A stretch of 64,000 nucleotides of DNA from Mesorhizobium prunaredense (lineage in GTDB: Bacteria > Pseudomonadota > Alphaproteobacteria > Rhizobiales > Rhizobiaceae): the NCBI RefSeq assembly GCF_900156895.1, contig NZ_FTPD01000082.1, forward strand, positions 113,498-177,497, read 5' to 3'. Under the pieces are notes generated by a model that was not told the DNA's origin, did not search any database, and saw only the letters and a list, made by a program, of their open reading frames with translations. Every line of letters starts with the position of its first letter. The stretch's first letter is position 1. Shown piece by piece: positions 1 to 8,653 of this stretch. Both the position numbers and the translations under genes were made by a program.

Positions 1-60
1 GAAACGGCTCCATCCCAGCCGCCTAAAGGCGTGGGGTTTCCTGATCCCCTATCGGGGACT

Positions 61-840
61 CTAAAACGCGCTGACGTAGAGGCCGCCGTCGACCGGTATG
101 TTCTGCCCGGTCAGGTAGCCGGCGTGAACCGAGCACAGGAAGGCGCAGATCTGGCCGAATTCCTCCGGCGTGCCGAGCCGCTTGGCCGGAACGTTGACTG
201 CTGCCTGGGTCTTGCGTGCGGCGGCGGCAGCCGGATCTTCCGGTGTGCCGGCTTCATGCGGGGGACGCAGCCGGTCGGTGTCGTGCTTGCCCGGCAGCAT
301 ATTGTTGATCGTCACATTGCGGTCGATCACCGTCCGCGCGACGCCGGCCAGGAACGAAGTCAGGCCGGCGCGCGCGCCGGACGACAGATCGAGCCCTGGA
401 ATGGGAACATAGACCGACAGCGAGGTGATGTTGACGATGCGGCCGAAGCCGCGCTCGGCCATGCCGTCGATCACAGCCTGAACCAGTTCGACCGGGGTCA
501 CCATGTTCTGGGTGACGCCTTCGAGGATCTTTTCGCGGTCGAGCTCGCGGAAATCGCGAAGCGGCGGTCCGCCATTGTTGTTGACGAGGATATCGGGATC
601 GGGACAGGCGGCAAGCAGCGCCTTCTGCACCTCGGGCTTCGACACGTCGCCGACGATCTCGGTCACCTTGACGTCGAATCTTTCGCGCAGTTCGGCGGCG
701 GTCTTGGCCAATTGGTCGGCGTTGCGCCCGTTGACGACCAGATCACAGCCGGCTTCGGCCAGCGCCATGGCGCAACCGCGCCCAAGGCCCTTGCTCGAAG
801 CACAGACGATGGCCTTTTTTCCGCGAATACCGAGATCCAT
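61..840 (-). CDS. SDR family oxidoreductase (atypical active site)
   Basis: A 259-aa short-chain dehydrogenase/reductase fold protein, predicted to be a cytosolic NAD(P)-dependent oxidoreductase of unknown substrate. The N-terminal nucleotide-binding turn reads ASSKGLGRG (about residues 14-22) and the NNNGG motif follows the fourth strand. The usual catalytic Ser is plausible (NITSLSVY), but where Tyr-x-x-x-Lys is expected the sequence reads GLDLSSGARAGL, so neither Tyr nor Lys is in place. The C-terminus has the usual TGQNIPVDGG. The start is fixed by a strong GGAG about 10 bases before the ATG. It is divergent from the phosphoesterase gene. The fold is certain; the reaction is not. Confidence 0.88.
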   Translation of the reverse strand: MDLGIRGKKAIVCASSKGLGRGCAMALAEAGCDLVVNGRNADQLAKTAAELRERFDVKVTEIVGDVSKPEVQKALLAACPDPDILVNNNGGPPLRDFRELDREKILEGVTQNMVTPVELVQAVIDGMAERGFGRIVNITSLSVYVPIPGLDLSSGARAGLTSFLAGVARTVIDRNVTINNMLPGKHDTDRLRPPHEAGTPEDPAAAAARKTQAAVNVPAKRLGTPEEFGQICAFLCSVHAGYLTGQNIPVDGGLYVSAF

Positions 841-959
841 GGCGATTTCTCCTCTGATTGGGGTCGCAACCTACTCTTGGGGCTGGACCAATCGCAACCG
901 TCATACGGTTGTTGCATGAATCGAGGCATAGCCTGTTCGGAAGCAACGGTGAGAATCCA

Positions 960-1790
960 ATGCCTGGCGCAGAGCCCCGCACTTTCCGCAGCATGTTCAT
1001 CTCCGACGTCCATCTCGGATCGAAGGCGGCGAAGGCCGAGTTCCTGATCGATTTCCTGCGCCATCACGACGCCGATATCATTTATCTCGTCGGCGACATC
1101 GTCGACGGCTGGCGGCTGAGACGGAACTGGCACTGGCCGCAAAGCCACAATGACGTCGTCCAGAAATTGCTGCGCAAGGCGCGCAAGGGCGCCAGCATCA
1201 CCTACATCGCCGGCAATCACGACGAATTCGCGCGCCAGTTCCAGGGCGTGCATTTCGGCGGCATCGTCGTCGCCGACCGCGTCGTCCACGAGACCGCCGA
1301 CGGCAAACGCTTTCTTGTCATCCATGGCGACCAGTTCGACACCGTCGTCCACAATGCGCGCTGGCTGGCCTATCTCGGCGACTACGCCTATGACGCGGCG
1401 ATGCTGGTCAACCGCGTGGTGACGCGGCTTCGCCAGCTGCTTGGCCTGCCTTACTGGTCGTTTTCGTCCTGGGCCAAGGTCAACGTCAAGAAGGCGGTGA
1501 ACTTCATCGGCTCGTTCCAGACCATGCTGACCGAGGAAGCGCGCCGCTCGCATGTCGACGGCGTGATCTGCGGTCACATCCACCATGCCGCCATCGAAAA
1601 CTATGAAGACGTGCAATACATCAACACCGGCGACTGGGTGGAGAGCTGCACCGCAGTGGTCGAGCATTTCGACGGCCAGATGGAGATCCTGCACTGGGCG
1701 CACGTCCTGCCGGAGGCTCCGGTCGGCGGCGAAGTGCTGGTGCCGATCGACATCGCCGCCATCAAGGGTAGGGCAGTCCAGGCTGCCTGA
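960..1790 (+). CDS. UDP-2,3-diacylglucosamine diphosphatase-like metallophosphoesterase
   Basis: A 276-aa calcineurin-like phosphoesterase of the LpxH-like group, a family that includes enzymes cleaving UDP-2,3-diacylglucosamine in lipid A synthesis. All metal-binding motifs are visible in order: SDVHLG near the N-terminus, GDIVDGW, GNHDE, then HGDQFD and GHIHHA. The reading frame is open further upstream, but the ATG giving MPGAEPRTFRSMFISDVH places the first strand at the usual distance from the start. There is no signal peptide. Because LpxI can replace LpxH in alphaproteobacteria, the exact substrate is inferred rather than shown. Confidence 0.85.
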   Translation: MPGAEPRTFRSMFISDVHLGSKAAKAEFLIDFLRHHDADIIYLVGDIVDGWRLRRNWHWPQSHNDVVQKLLRKARKGASITYIAGNHDEFARQFQGVHFGGIVVADRVVHETADGKRFLVIHGDQFDTVVHNARWLAYLGDYAYDAAMLVNRVVTRLRQLLGLPYWSFSSWAKVNVKKAVNFIGSFQTMLTEEARRSHVDGVICGHIHHAAIENYEDVQYINTGDWVESCTAVVEHFDGQMEILHWAHVLPEAPVGGEVLVPIDIAAIKGRAVQAA

Positions 1791-1805
1791 CGCGATGATG
1801 CGTTC

Positions 1806-1931
1806 ATGCACGTCGCGCAAAAGCATGCCCTCAGGCCCGACCCAGGGCCCGACCCGAGGGTGTGCAGCGGTTTTGCGATAACGACATGCATAAAACAAGA
1901 ACCTAAAGCGCGTCGCACGCGACGCGCTTTA
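1806..1931. repeat. Dispersed palindromic repeat, family R1, long copy
   Basis: The left half is an imperfect inverted repeat that begins ATGCACGTCG and ends CGACATGCAT. The right half is a hairpin with 12-bp arms (AAAGCGCGTCGC, positions 1905-1916, pairing with 1919-1930). A near-identical element lies at 27967-28069, and partial copies lie near 56.8 kb and 57.5 kb. The hairpin sits between two genes on the same strand and could act as a terminator. Confidence 0.8.
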
Positions 1932-2026
1932 GCGCAGCGGTTTCATCGCTTTTTTCGCCATGTTATGGGATCGGCGTGCGTTGGCTGGCCGGCCGGTCGA
2001 ATGCTGCGCCGACGGATTGCCTGCTG

Positions 2027-3244
2027 ATGTCCTCCCTGCCGCCGCTTTCACCAGAACAGCTCGTCAAGCCGCGTCAGTTCGAGCTGCGCATGGGCCTGAT
2101 CTTCTTCACGCTTTTCGTGCCGCTCGGGATTCATTTGCCATACTTTCCGTTGTGGCTGCAGGCAAACGGTTTTGATGCCGAGCAGATAGCGATCATTCTC
2201 GCGGCACCGATGTTCCTGCGCGTGGTGACGACGCCATTGCTTACGGCACTGGCCGACAGGGCGAGCGACCGCGCCCATGTCTATGTCGCGCTGGCGGCCG
2301 CATCGCTGGCGCTGTCCGCCGGTTATTTCCTGACGCCGACCTATGCCATGGTGCTGGCCGTTTCGCTGGCGCTCACCGTCGCCTGGACACCGCATTCGCC
2401 GATTGCCGATTCGCTGGCGCTGTCGGGGGTGCGCCGCTTCGGCTCGAATTATGCCAACATGCGCAAATGGGGATCGCTCTCCTATCTGTGCGCAAATCTT
2501 GCCGGCGGGTTCATCCTGTCGGCGACCGGCGCGCAGGCTGTTCCGGTGATCATCTTCGTGGCCTTTGGCGCCGCACTTGGCGTCGCACTGATTGCGCCGC
2601 GGCTCGGCCGTCCCCGCCGTGCCTCGCCGCTTTCGGCTGCCGACATCCAGCAATCGGCGCCAAAACTCCTCAACGGCTATTTCCTGTATTTCTCAGTCGG
2701 CGTCGGCGTCATAACCGCCAGCCACGCGTTTCTCTACGGCTTCGTCTCGATCTACTGGAAATCGATCGGCATCGGCGACCAGGTTGTCGGGCTGCTTTGG
2801 GGTTGGGGTGTCCTGGCCGAGATCGGCATGTTCATGATCTTCACCCGGGTTTTCGGTTCCTTCTCGGTCGTGTCGATCATGGTGATGGCGGGAATAGGCG
2901 CGATCGTGCGCTGGATCGCCTTTCCCTTGATCTGGCCGCTTGGCCTTGGCGTTGGCGGGTTTTTCGCAGTCCAGACGCTGCACGCCGTTTCGGTTGCGCT
3001 GGTGCTGATCGGCCTGCAGAAAATGATCGGTGAGACGGTCGCGGAGGAACGCACCGGGGCAGCGCAAGGCATCGCCTATTTCTCCAACGGCTTTTTCACC
3101 GCCGTGGTGACGCTCCTGTCCGGCCCGCTTTACGACCGCTTCGGCGTCGACGGCTTTTTTGCCATGATCCCGATCGCCCTGGTCGGCCTTGCGCTGATCG
3201 GGCTTGCGGCGCGTTCAGCCCCACAGCGCCGGATCGGGCGGTGA
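2027..3244 (+). CDS. MFS transporter
   Basis: A 405-aa major facilitator superfamily membrane protein with about 12 hydrophobic segments, beginning at GLIFFTLFVPLGIHLPYFP. The amino-terminal pattern (FxxLGxxxPYxPLWL) resembles the phenylpropionate/nucleoside-proton symporter-type branch (MFS_1-like, HcaT-like). The substrate cannot be read from sequence. The ATG giving MSSLPPLSPEQL was chosen because it places about 25 residues before the first membrane helix; further upstream the DNA is repeat-derived. Its 3' end overlaps the convergent epimerase gene by 30 bp. Confidence 0.82.
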   Translation: MSSLPPLSPEQLVKPRQFELRMGLIFFTLFVPLGIHLPYFPLWLQANGFDAEQIAIILAAPMFLRVVTTPLLTALADRASDRAHVYVALAAASLALSAGYFLTPTYAMVLAVSLALTVAWTPHSPIADSLALSGVRRFGSNYANMRKWGSLSYLCANLAGGFILSATGAQAVPVIIFVAFGAALGVALIAPRLGRPRRASPLSAADIQQSAPKLLNGYFLYFSVGVGVITASHAFLYGFVSIYWKSIGIGDQVVGLLWGWGVLAEIGMFMIFTRVFGSFSVVSIMVMAGIGAIVRWIAFPLIWPLGLGVGGFFAVQTLHAVSVALVLIGLQKMIGETVAEERTGAAQGIAYFSNGFFTAVVTLLSGPLYDRFGVDGFFAMIPIALVGLALIGLAARSAPQRRIGR

Positions 3245-4197
3245 CACCAGCGAACCCTGGTAGACAAGGCCAGGCGCACGGTCGCGGGCCAGCAGCAGCG
3301 GACCGTCGAGATCGACGAAATCGGCATCCTGGGCCAACAGCACGGCCGGCGCCATGGCCAACGACGTGCCGACCATGCAGCCGACCATGACGCCAAAACC
3401 CAGTTCGCGGGCGCGGTCGCGAAGGACGAGGGCTGCGGTCAAGCCGCCCGACTTGTCGAGCTTGATGTTGACGGCATCGTAAAGGCCGACAAGCGAGGCA
3501 AGGCCCTCTGCCTGATGCACGCTTTCATCGGCGCAGATCGGCACCGGATGCGCGATGTTGCGAAGGATGCCGTCGCGGCCCGCCGGCAGCGGCTGTTCGA
3601 TCAGCGCGATGCCGTGCTCGGCGGCAAAGGCCAGGTTTGCAACGATGTTGTCGTCGCTCCAGCCCTCGTTGGCGTCCAGGATGATGCGGCTCGCTGGTGC
3701 CGCCTCCCTGACCGCGCGGATGCGGGCCATATCGTTGTCGCCGCCGATCTTGACCTTGAGCAGCGGGCGCAGGGCATTGGCGCGGCCCTGGGCTGCCATG
3801 GCTTCGGCTCACCGAGCGACAGCGTGTAAGCCGTTTCCAGCGCCCTCGGCGGCGCCGTGCAGATGCTGGAAGCCACCGGCCTGCCTGTGATCTTCGCCTC
3901 CAGGTCCCATAGCGCGCAGTCGACGGCGTTGCGCGCCGCGCCCGCCGGCATGGCGTCGAGCAGCGCGGCCCGGCTGATGCCGCCCGCAATCTGCTCCCGC
4001 ATCGCCTCGATCGCATCGCGCACACCCTCGATGGTTTCGCCATAGCGTTTGTAGGGGACGCATTCGCCGCGCCCGCTCTTGCCGTCCTCGCGGATCGTCA
4101 CCGTGACGACCTCGGCTTCGGTTTTCGAACCGCGCGAGATGGTGAAGGTCCCGGCGATGGGAAAACGCTCGGACTCGACCGAAATGACACGCGCCAT
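3215..4197 (-). pseudogene. Dipeptide (L-Ala-D/L-Glu) epimerase, split by a -1 frameshift
   Basis: An enolase-superfamily epimerase interrupted near position 3803. The first frame runs from ATG at 4197 (MARVISVESERFPIAGTF) to ETAYTLSLGEP. The second frame continues AMAAQGRANALRPLLKVKIGG to the stop at 3215. Restoring a single base in the GAGCCGAAGCC stretch rejoins them as GEP-E-AMAAQG. All expected catalytic landmarks are present across both halves: KVKIGG (the KxK motif), DANEGW, EQPLPA, CADES and KLDKSGG. The family acts in recycling of peptidoglycan dipeptides. Everything else looks intact, so this is either a very recent mutation or a base missed in sequencing. The divergent neighbour is the mla operon. 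Confidence 0.8.
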
Positions 4198-4269
4198 ATT
4201 TTTCTGCTCCGGCTGTGCGACAACAAGCTTGTCGGCAAATCGACAGGTGGGTTCTGTCAGGATAAACAG

Positions 4270-5484
4270 ATGGCCCGTCAGGCTAAACAGGACGCCATGT
4301 TGACGATCCGCAAACGCGACGCAAGCGGCACGACCGCCAAGGAGGCCGACCACCAGCCGCGCGTTGTGGTCGGCGAGGACGGCGGCGTCCTCGGCTGCGC
4401 TTTCTCCGGGACCTGGACGACACGCACCGTGGCGCTCGTCGACGCCGAGATGCGCAAGATCGAGAAACGCAGCGGTTTTCAGACGCTGGCGCTCGACCTT
4501 TCGCATATCGAGAAGATGGATACCGCCGGGGCCTGGGTGATCGACCGCCTGGTCAGCGCCTTCGAAAAGCAGGGTGTGAAAATCACGATGCAGGGGCAAA
4601 GCGAGGTTGCCTCGATCCTGCTCGGCGCCGTCGGTGACGCGGTTCGACGCGAACCTGATTCCGGCACCGTTGGGCCGCCGAATATCGTCATTCGCTCGCT
4701 CGAGGCGGTTGGCCGGCGCGTCTATGAGATGCGCGACGATTTCCTGGCCGCGATGAACATACTGGGAGCCACCATACGCGGCGCGCAGATGAAGCTTGGC
4801 CGCGGCCATGCGGTCAATCCGGCGGCGATCTTCAACCAGATGGACCGCATGGGCGTCGGCGCCATCCCGGTGGTCGTGCTGATGTCGGCCATCGTCGGGG
4901 CGATCGTCGCCCAGCAAGGCGCCTATCAGCTCAGCTATTTCGGTGCCGATATCTTCGTCGTCGACCTTGTCGGCGTGCTGATCCTGCGCGAGCTCGGCGT
5001 GCTGATGACTGCGATCATGATCGCTGGCCGTTCGGGCAGCGCTATCACGGCAGAGATCGGCTCGATGAAAATGCGCGAGGAGGTCGACGCGCTGAAGGTC
5101 ATCGGGCTTAATCCGATCGGCGTTCTGGTGTTTCCGCGGCTGGTCGCGCTGGTGATCGCACTGCCTTGCCTGACGATCATCGCCAATTTCGCCGCACTTG
5201 GCGGCGGCATCGCGGCGGCATGGCTCTATTCCGACATCGCACCGGCCGCATTCATCGACCGGCTGCGCGTTGCCATCGATCTCAGCACCATCTTTGCCGG
5301 GCTGATCAAGGCGCCGTTCATGGCCATGATCATCGGCACGATCGCCTCCGTCGAAGGCATGAAGGTCGGCGGCAGCGCCGAATCGCTTGGGCAGCACGTG
5401 ACTGCTTCAGTGGTGAAGTCGATCTTCGTGGTAATCATCCTCGACGGGCTTTTCGCCATGTTCTACGCAGCGATCGAGTTCTGA
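4270..5484 (+). CDS. MlaE-family ABC transporter permease with N-terminal STAS-like domain
   Basis: A 404-aa inner-membrane permease of the MlaE/TTG2B family. Residues about 30-140 form a STAS-like domain (LDLSHIEKMDTAGAWVIDRL), comparable to MlaB fused to the permease. From about residue 185 to the end are the MlaE transmembrane segments, including GRSGSAITAEIGSMK and MREEVDALKVIGLNP, which are hallmarks of the family. It is the first of four tightly spaced genes (ATPase 2 bp downstream, then MCE protein and lipoprotein). The operon is expected to move phospholipids between the membranes. The start follows an AGGA about 8 bases upstream; ATG at 4297 is an alternative. Confidence 0.9.
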   Translation: MARQAKQDAMLTIRKRDASGTTAKEADHQPRVVVGEDGGVLGCAFSGTWTTRTVALVDAEMRKIEKRSGFQTLALDLSHIEKMDTAGAWVIDRLVSAFEKQGVKITMQGQSEVASILLGAVGDAVRREPDSGTVGPPNIVIRSLEAVGRRVYEMRDDFLAAMNILGATIRGAQMKLGRGHAVNPAAIFNQMDRMGVGAIPVVVLMSAIVGAIVAQQGAYQLSYFGADIFVVDLVGVLILRELGVLMTAIMIAGRSGSAITAEIGSMKMREEVDALKVIGLNPIGVLVFPRLVALVIALPCLTIIANFAALGGGIAAAWLYSDIAPAAFIDRLRVAIDLSTIFAGLIKAPFMAMIIGTIASVEGMKVGGSAESLGQHVTASVVKSIFVVIILDGLFAMFYAAIEF

Positions 5485-5485
5485 T

Positions 5486-6304
5486 ATGGCGCTGCTTGGC
5501 ACAAAGCCGACCAGGACTACGCAAACGGCCGAAGAGGACGAGATCGTGCTTTCCGCGCACGACGTCACCGTCTCCTTCGCCGACAAGGTCATTCTCGACA
5601 AATTGTCGCTCCATATCCGGCGCGGCGAAATTCTCGGCTTCGTCGGCGCCTCGGGCGCCGGCAAGTCGGTTCTCCTGCGCACCATACTGGGGCTGGTGCA
5701 CAAGCAGTCGGGGACGATCAAGCTGTTCGGCGTCGACGTCGAAAAGGCGAGCGAGAGGGAGCGCCTTCGCATCGACATGCGCCTTGGCGTCCTGTTTCAG
5801 CACGGCGCGCTGTTTTCGGCGCTCACGGTCCTCGAAAACGTGCAGGTGCCGATGCGCGAATACCTCGATCTGCCGAAAAAGCTGATGGACGAGCTGGCCA
5901 TGCTCAAGGTCGAACTGGTCGGGTTGCCGCCGGATGCGGCGCAGAAATTCCCGTCCGAGCTTTCCGGCGGCATGATCAAGCGTGCGGCGCTGGCGCGCGC
6001 ACTGGCGCTCGACCCCGACATCGTGTTTCTCGATGAGCCGACATCCGGCCTCGATCCGATCAGCGCGGCTGAGTTCGACGAACTGGTCGTCAAGCTGCGC
6101 GATACCATGGATCTGACGGTGTACATGGTCACGCACGATCTCGACACGCTGTTCACCGCTTGTGACCGGGTGGCCGTGCTCGGCAAAAAGAAAGTGCTGG
6201 TCGAAGGCACGATCGACGACATGCTCAAGAGCGAGGAACCCTGGGTGAAATCCTATTTTCGCGGAAAACGTGCGCGGCAACTTGATCTTGCGGCCCGCGA
6301 ATAG
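5486..6304 (+). CDS. MlaF-like ABC transporter ATP-binding protein
   Basis: A 272-aa cytoplasmic ATPase partner of the upstream MlaE-type permease. Walker A is GASGAGKS (about residues 55-62), the signature is LSGGMIKRAALARAL, and Walker B is IVFLDEPTSGLDP. The methionine after LSGG instead of Q/E is characteristic of the MlaF/Ttg2A branch. The start lies 2 bp after the permease stop, which indicates translational coupling. It powers lipid transport together with the MCE protein encoded next. Confidence 0.93.
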   Translation: MALLGTKPTRTTQTAEEDEIVLSAHDVTVSFADKVILDKLSLHIRRGEILGFVGASGAGKSVLLRTILGLVHKQSGTIKLFGVDVEKASERERLRIDMRLGVLFQHGALFSALTVLENVQVPMREYLDLPKKLMDELAMLKVELVGLPPDAAQKFPSELSGGMIKRAALARALALDPDIVFLDEPTSGLDPISAAEFDELVVKLRDTMDLTVYMVTHDLDTLFTACDRVAVLGKKKVLVEGTIDDMLKSEEPWVKSYFRGKRARQLDLAARE

Positions 6305-6318
6305 CCATAAGTGGATAA

Positions 6319-7692
6319 ATGGAAACCAGAGCCAACTACGTCATTGTCGGCATTTTCACGCTAGCCGCGATCCTGGCAGCATTCGCGTTCGTCTATTGGA
6401 CGGCCGCGATCGGCGACAGGGGTGAGACGGCGATGCTGAAGGTCCGCATTCCGGGATCGGCTTCCGGCCTCGGCCGCGGCAGTTTCGTGCTGTTCAACGG
6501 CGTCAGGGTTGGGGATGTCAGGCGCGTCTATATCGACCCCGCCAATCCGAACGACGCCATAGCCGAAGCCGAAATAGGCCGCACGACACCGATCACCAAA
6601 TCGACGCAGGCCGATATCGGGATCGTCAGCCTCGCCGGCCAGGCCAGTATCGAGCTCAGGGGCGCTGACCCCAAGGAGGTAAACCTTCTCGACCAGGCGG
6701 AACAGGAGGGCCGCGTCGCCGAGATCGTCGCCAACCCGTCTGCGGTCACCAACCTGTTGCAGACGGCGCAGAATATCTTCACCCGCGCCGATACGGTTCT
6801 CACCCAGCTCGAAGACTTCACCAGGGACGTTCGCGGACCGCTGACGCAGACCGTCACCAACGTGCAGACCTTCTCCGATGCGCTGGCCAAGAACTCCGAC
6901 GGCATCGACAAATTCCTCGCCAGCGTCAGTTCGCTGTCGGAGGAACTGAGGGGCGTCTCGGGCAAGCTTGACGGCACGTTGAAGGCGGCGGAAGGGCTGC
7001 TCAACGCCGTCGACAAGGATCAGATCAAGAGCATTGTCGCCAATGTCGATACCGTGACCAAGAACCTGAAGGAAACCAGCAAGCAGTTCGACACGGTCGT
7101 CAGGAATGTCGACACCGCGGTGGGGTCGATCAACGATTTCGCCCAAAGGACGCAGGGCACGCTGGCCAAGGTCGACGGCGTTCTCGACGGCATCGACCCG
7201 GCACAGGTCCGCACCGCGCTGGCCAACATCCAGAAGGCCAGCGAAAATGCCAACGAGGCTGCCGCCGACATCGCCAAGGTGACCAACAAATTCGCCAACC
7301 GGGCCGACGATATCGACCAGACGATCAAGGACGCGCAGCAGCTCGCGGAGCGCCTCAACGACGCTTCGGTGCGTGTCGACGGCATCCTCGCCAAAGTCGA
7401 TACATTGCTCGGCTCAGGCCAGGCCGACGGCATGATAGCCGATGCCAGGAATACACTGAAATCATTCAAGCAGGTCGCCGACACGCTGAACGCCCGCCTC
7501 GGCACCATCACCGACAATCTGGCGCGATTCTCCGGCCAGGGCCTGCAGGACGTCGAAGCGCTGGTCCAGGACAGCCGCCGTTCGATCAACCGCATCGAAG
7601 AGGCGGTGACGGATCTCAGCCGCAATCCGCAGCGAATCCTGTCAGGCGGCGAAGGCGAGGTTCGGCAATTCGATGGCAGGGTGCGGCGTTGA
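6319..7692 (+). CDS. MlaD/MCE family substrate-binding protein
   Basis: A 457-aa protein with one N-terminal membrane anchor (YVIVGIFTLAAILAAFAFVYW, residues about 7-27; the first 20 are shown by position only in this list), a single MCE domain at about 40-120 (GSASGLGRGSFVLFNGVRVG), and a long helical C-terminal region rich in heptad-like repeats (LSEELRGVSGKLDGTLKAAE and similar). It would sit in the periplasm on the MlaE permease and bind lipid. The long coiled C-terminal tail is typical of rhizobial MCE proteins compared with the short E. coli MlaD. It is third in the operon. Confidence 0.9.
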   Translation: METRANYVIVGIFTLAAILAAFAFVYWTAAIGDRGETAMLKVRIPGSASGLGRGSFVLFNGVRVGDVRRVYIDPANPNDAIAEAEIGRTTPITKSTQADIGIVSLAGQASIELRGADPKEVNLLDQAEQEGRVAEIVANPSAVTNLLQTAQNIFTRADTVLTQLEDFTRDVRGPLTQTVTNVQTFSDALAKNSDGIDKFLASVSSLSEELRGVSGKLDGTLKAAEGLLNAVDKDQIKSIVANVDTVTKNLKETSKQFDTVVRNVDTAVGSINDFAQRTQGTLAKVDGVLDGIDPAQVRTALANIQKASENANEAAADIAKVTNKFANRADDIDQTIKDAQQLAERLNDASVRVDGILAKVDTLLGSGQADGMIADARNTLKSFKQVADTLNARLGTITDNLARFSGQGLQDVEALVQDSRRSINRIEEAVTDLSRNPQRILSGGEGEVRQFDGRVRR

Positions 7693-7780
7693 CTTCGGCT
7701 TTCGCCGGCCCCAAGAACGGCAGGCAAGTACGCTGCGGATGCGATTTGCTCATTCGATTCGGGGACAATGGGGATCGCGT

Positions 7781-8422
7781 GTGAAGTCGGTCGTGCTTAA
7801 ATTGGGCGTGCTTAAATTGGGCGGGGTCAAAGCGGGCGGGCTCAAAGCGGGTGTGGCATTGCTTGCGTTTTCGCTGGCCGGCTGCGCGTTTTTGCCGGGC
7901 GGCGGGCCGGCGCCCCTGGACACATTCGAGCTGTCGGCGCCGTCGCTCGATGCGCGCGGCCGCGGCCGCCAGCAGATCCTCATCGCCCAGCCTTCCGCGC
8001 TCAAGGCGCTGGACAGCCAGAACATCGTCATCAAGCCGTCGGTGCGCTCGATCCAGTACCTCAAGGGAGCGCAATGGGCCGACCGGCTGCCGCTGATTGT
8101 GCAGGCGCGGCTGGCCGAGACATTCCAGCGCTCCGGCAGTTTCGCCGGCGTCGGCAAGCCGGGCGAGGGCCTGGCGATCGACTATCAGGTGATCGTCGAG
8201 GTCCGTTCCTTCGAAGTCCGCGTCGACGGCGGCGAACATGCCGAGGTCGAGCTGTTCGTGCGGATATTGAACGACCGCAATGGCGAGGTGCGCGCCTCCA
8301 AGAGCTTCAACGCGACCGCGCCCGTCTCGGGCAGCGGCAACCAGGCCTATGTCGACGCGCTCGACAGGGCGTTCGGCGATGCCGCCAAGGACATCGTCCG
8401 CTGGACCGATTCGGTGATCTGA
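7781..8422 (+). CDS. ABC-type transport auxiliary lipoprotein (PqiC-like)
   Basis: A 213-aa predicted lipoprotein of the ABC_trans_aux/PqiC family, which closes MCE-type operons and probably sits in the outer membrane. A signal peptide ends in the lipobox LAGC, followed by AFLPGGG; the mature part begins APLDTFELSAPS, as in the family. The GTG start was chosen because it gives a lysine-containing n-region of suitable length; the frame is open to 7673, with an ATG at 7739 as an alternative. The n-region is built of 15-bp in-frame repeats (KLGVLKLGGVKAGGLKAG), an odd feature shared with other genes here. Confidence 0.82.
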   Translation: MKSVVLKLGVLKLGGVKAGGLKAGVALLAFSLAGCAFLPGGGPAPLDTFELSAPSLDARGRGRQQILIAQPSALKALDSQNIVIKPSVRSIQYLKGAQWADRLPLIVQARLAETFQRSGSFAGVGKPGEGLAIDYQVIVEVRSFEVRVDGGEHAEVELFVRILNDRNGEVRASKSFNATAPVSGSGNQAYVDALDRAFGDAAKDIVRWTDSVI

Positions 8423-8471
8423 CCACAGCCGTAGCGGCCGGGCACGGCACTCAATTGTCGAAGCCGGCGCC

Positions 8472-8650
8472 GCCCCTCATCGCCCTGCCGGGCACTTCTC
8501 CCCGTATGGTGACGGGGAGAAGGACGCCTTCGCAAAGGATTTCGCCAATCTCCAGCGTTGCAGTGAAGGTGCCGAGGTTGTGGCCATCGGGCTTCTCCCC
8601 GTTTACGGGGAGAAGGTGCCGGCAGGCGGATGAGGGGGCAGCGCCAACGC
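8472..8650. repeat. Dispersed palindromic repeat, family R3, two-armed copy
   Basis: Two arms in opposite orientation, each containing CTTCTCCCCGT and ACGGGGAGAAGG, lie at about 8472-8525 and 8589-8647. They flank a core that includes GACGCCTTCGCAAAGG. One arm plus the core recurs at 20472-20556. It fills the gap between the lipoprotein gene and the convergent giant coiled-coil gene, where its hairpins could end transcription from both sides. Confidence 0.8.
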
Positions 8651-8653
8651 TGA

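Noticed and set aside
1..60. Terminator or mobile-element edge at the left end
   Set aside because: A short TCCCC/GGGGA stem is present but without T-run or recognisable element; too little sequence to judge.
3601..5397. 598-codon open frame antisense to the MlaE-type permease gene
   Set aside because: Apart from its last part, which is the N-terminal half of the epimerase, it mirrors the permease codons. It is a GC-bias shadow with His/Arg/Asp-rich composition and no family pattern.
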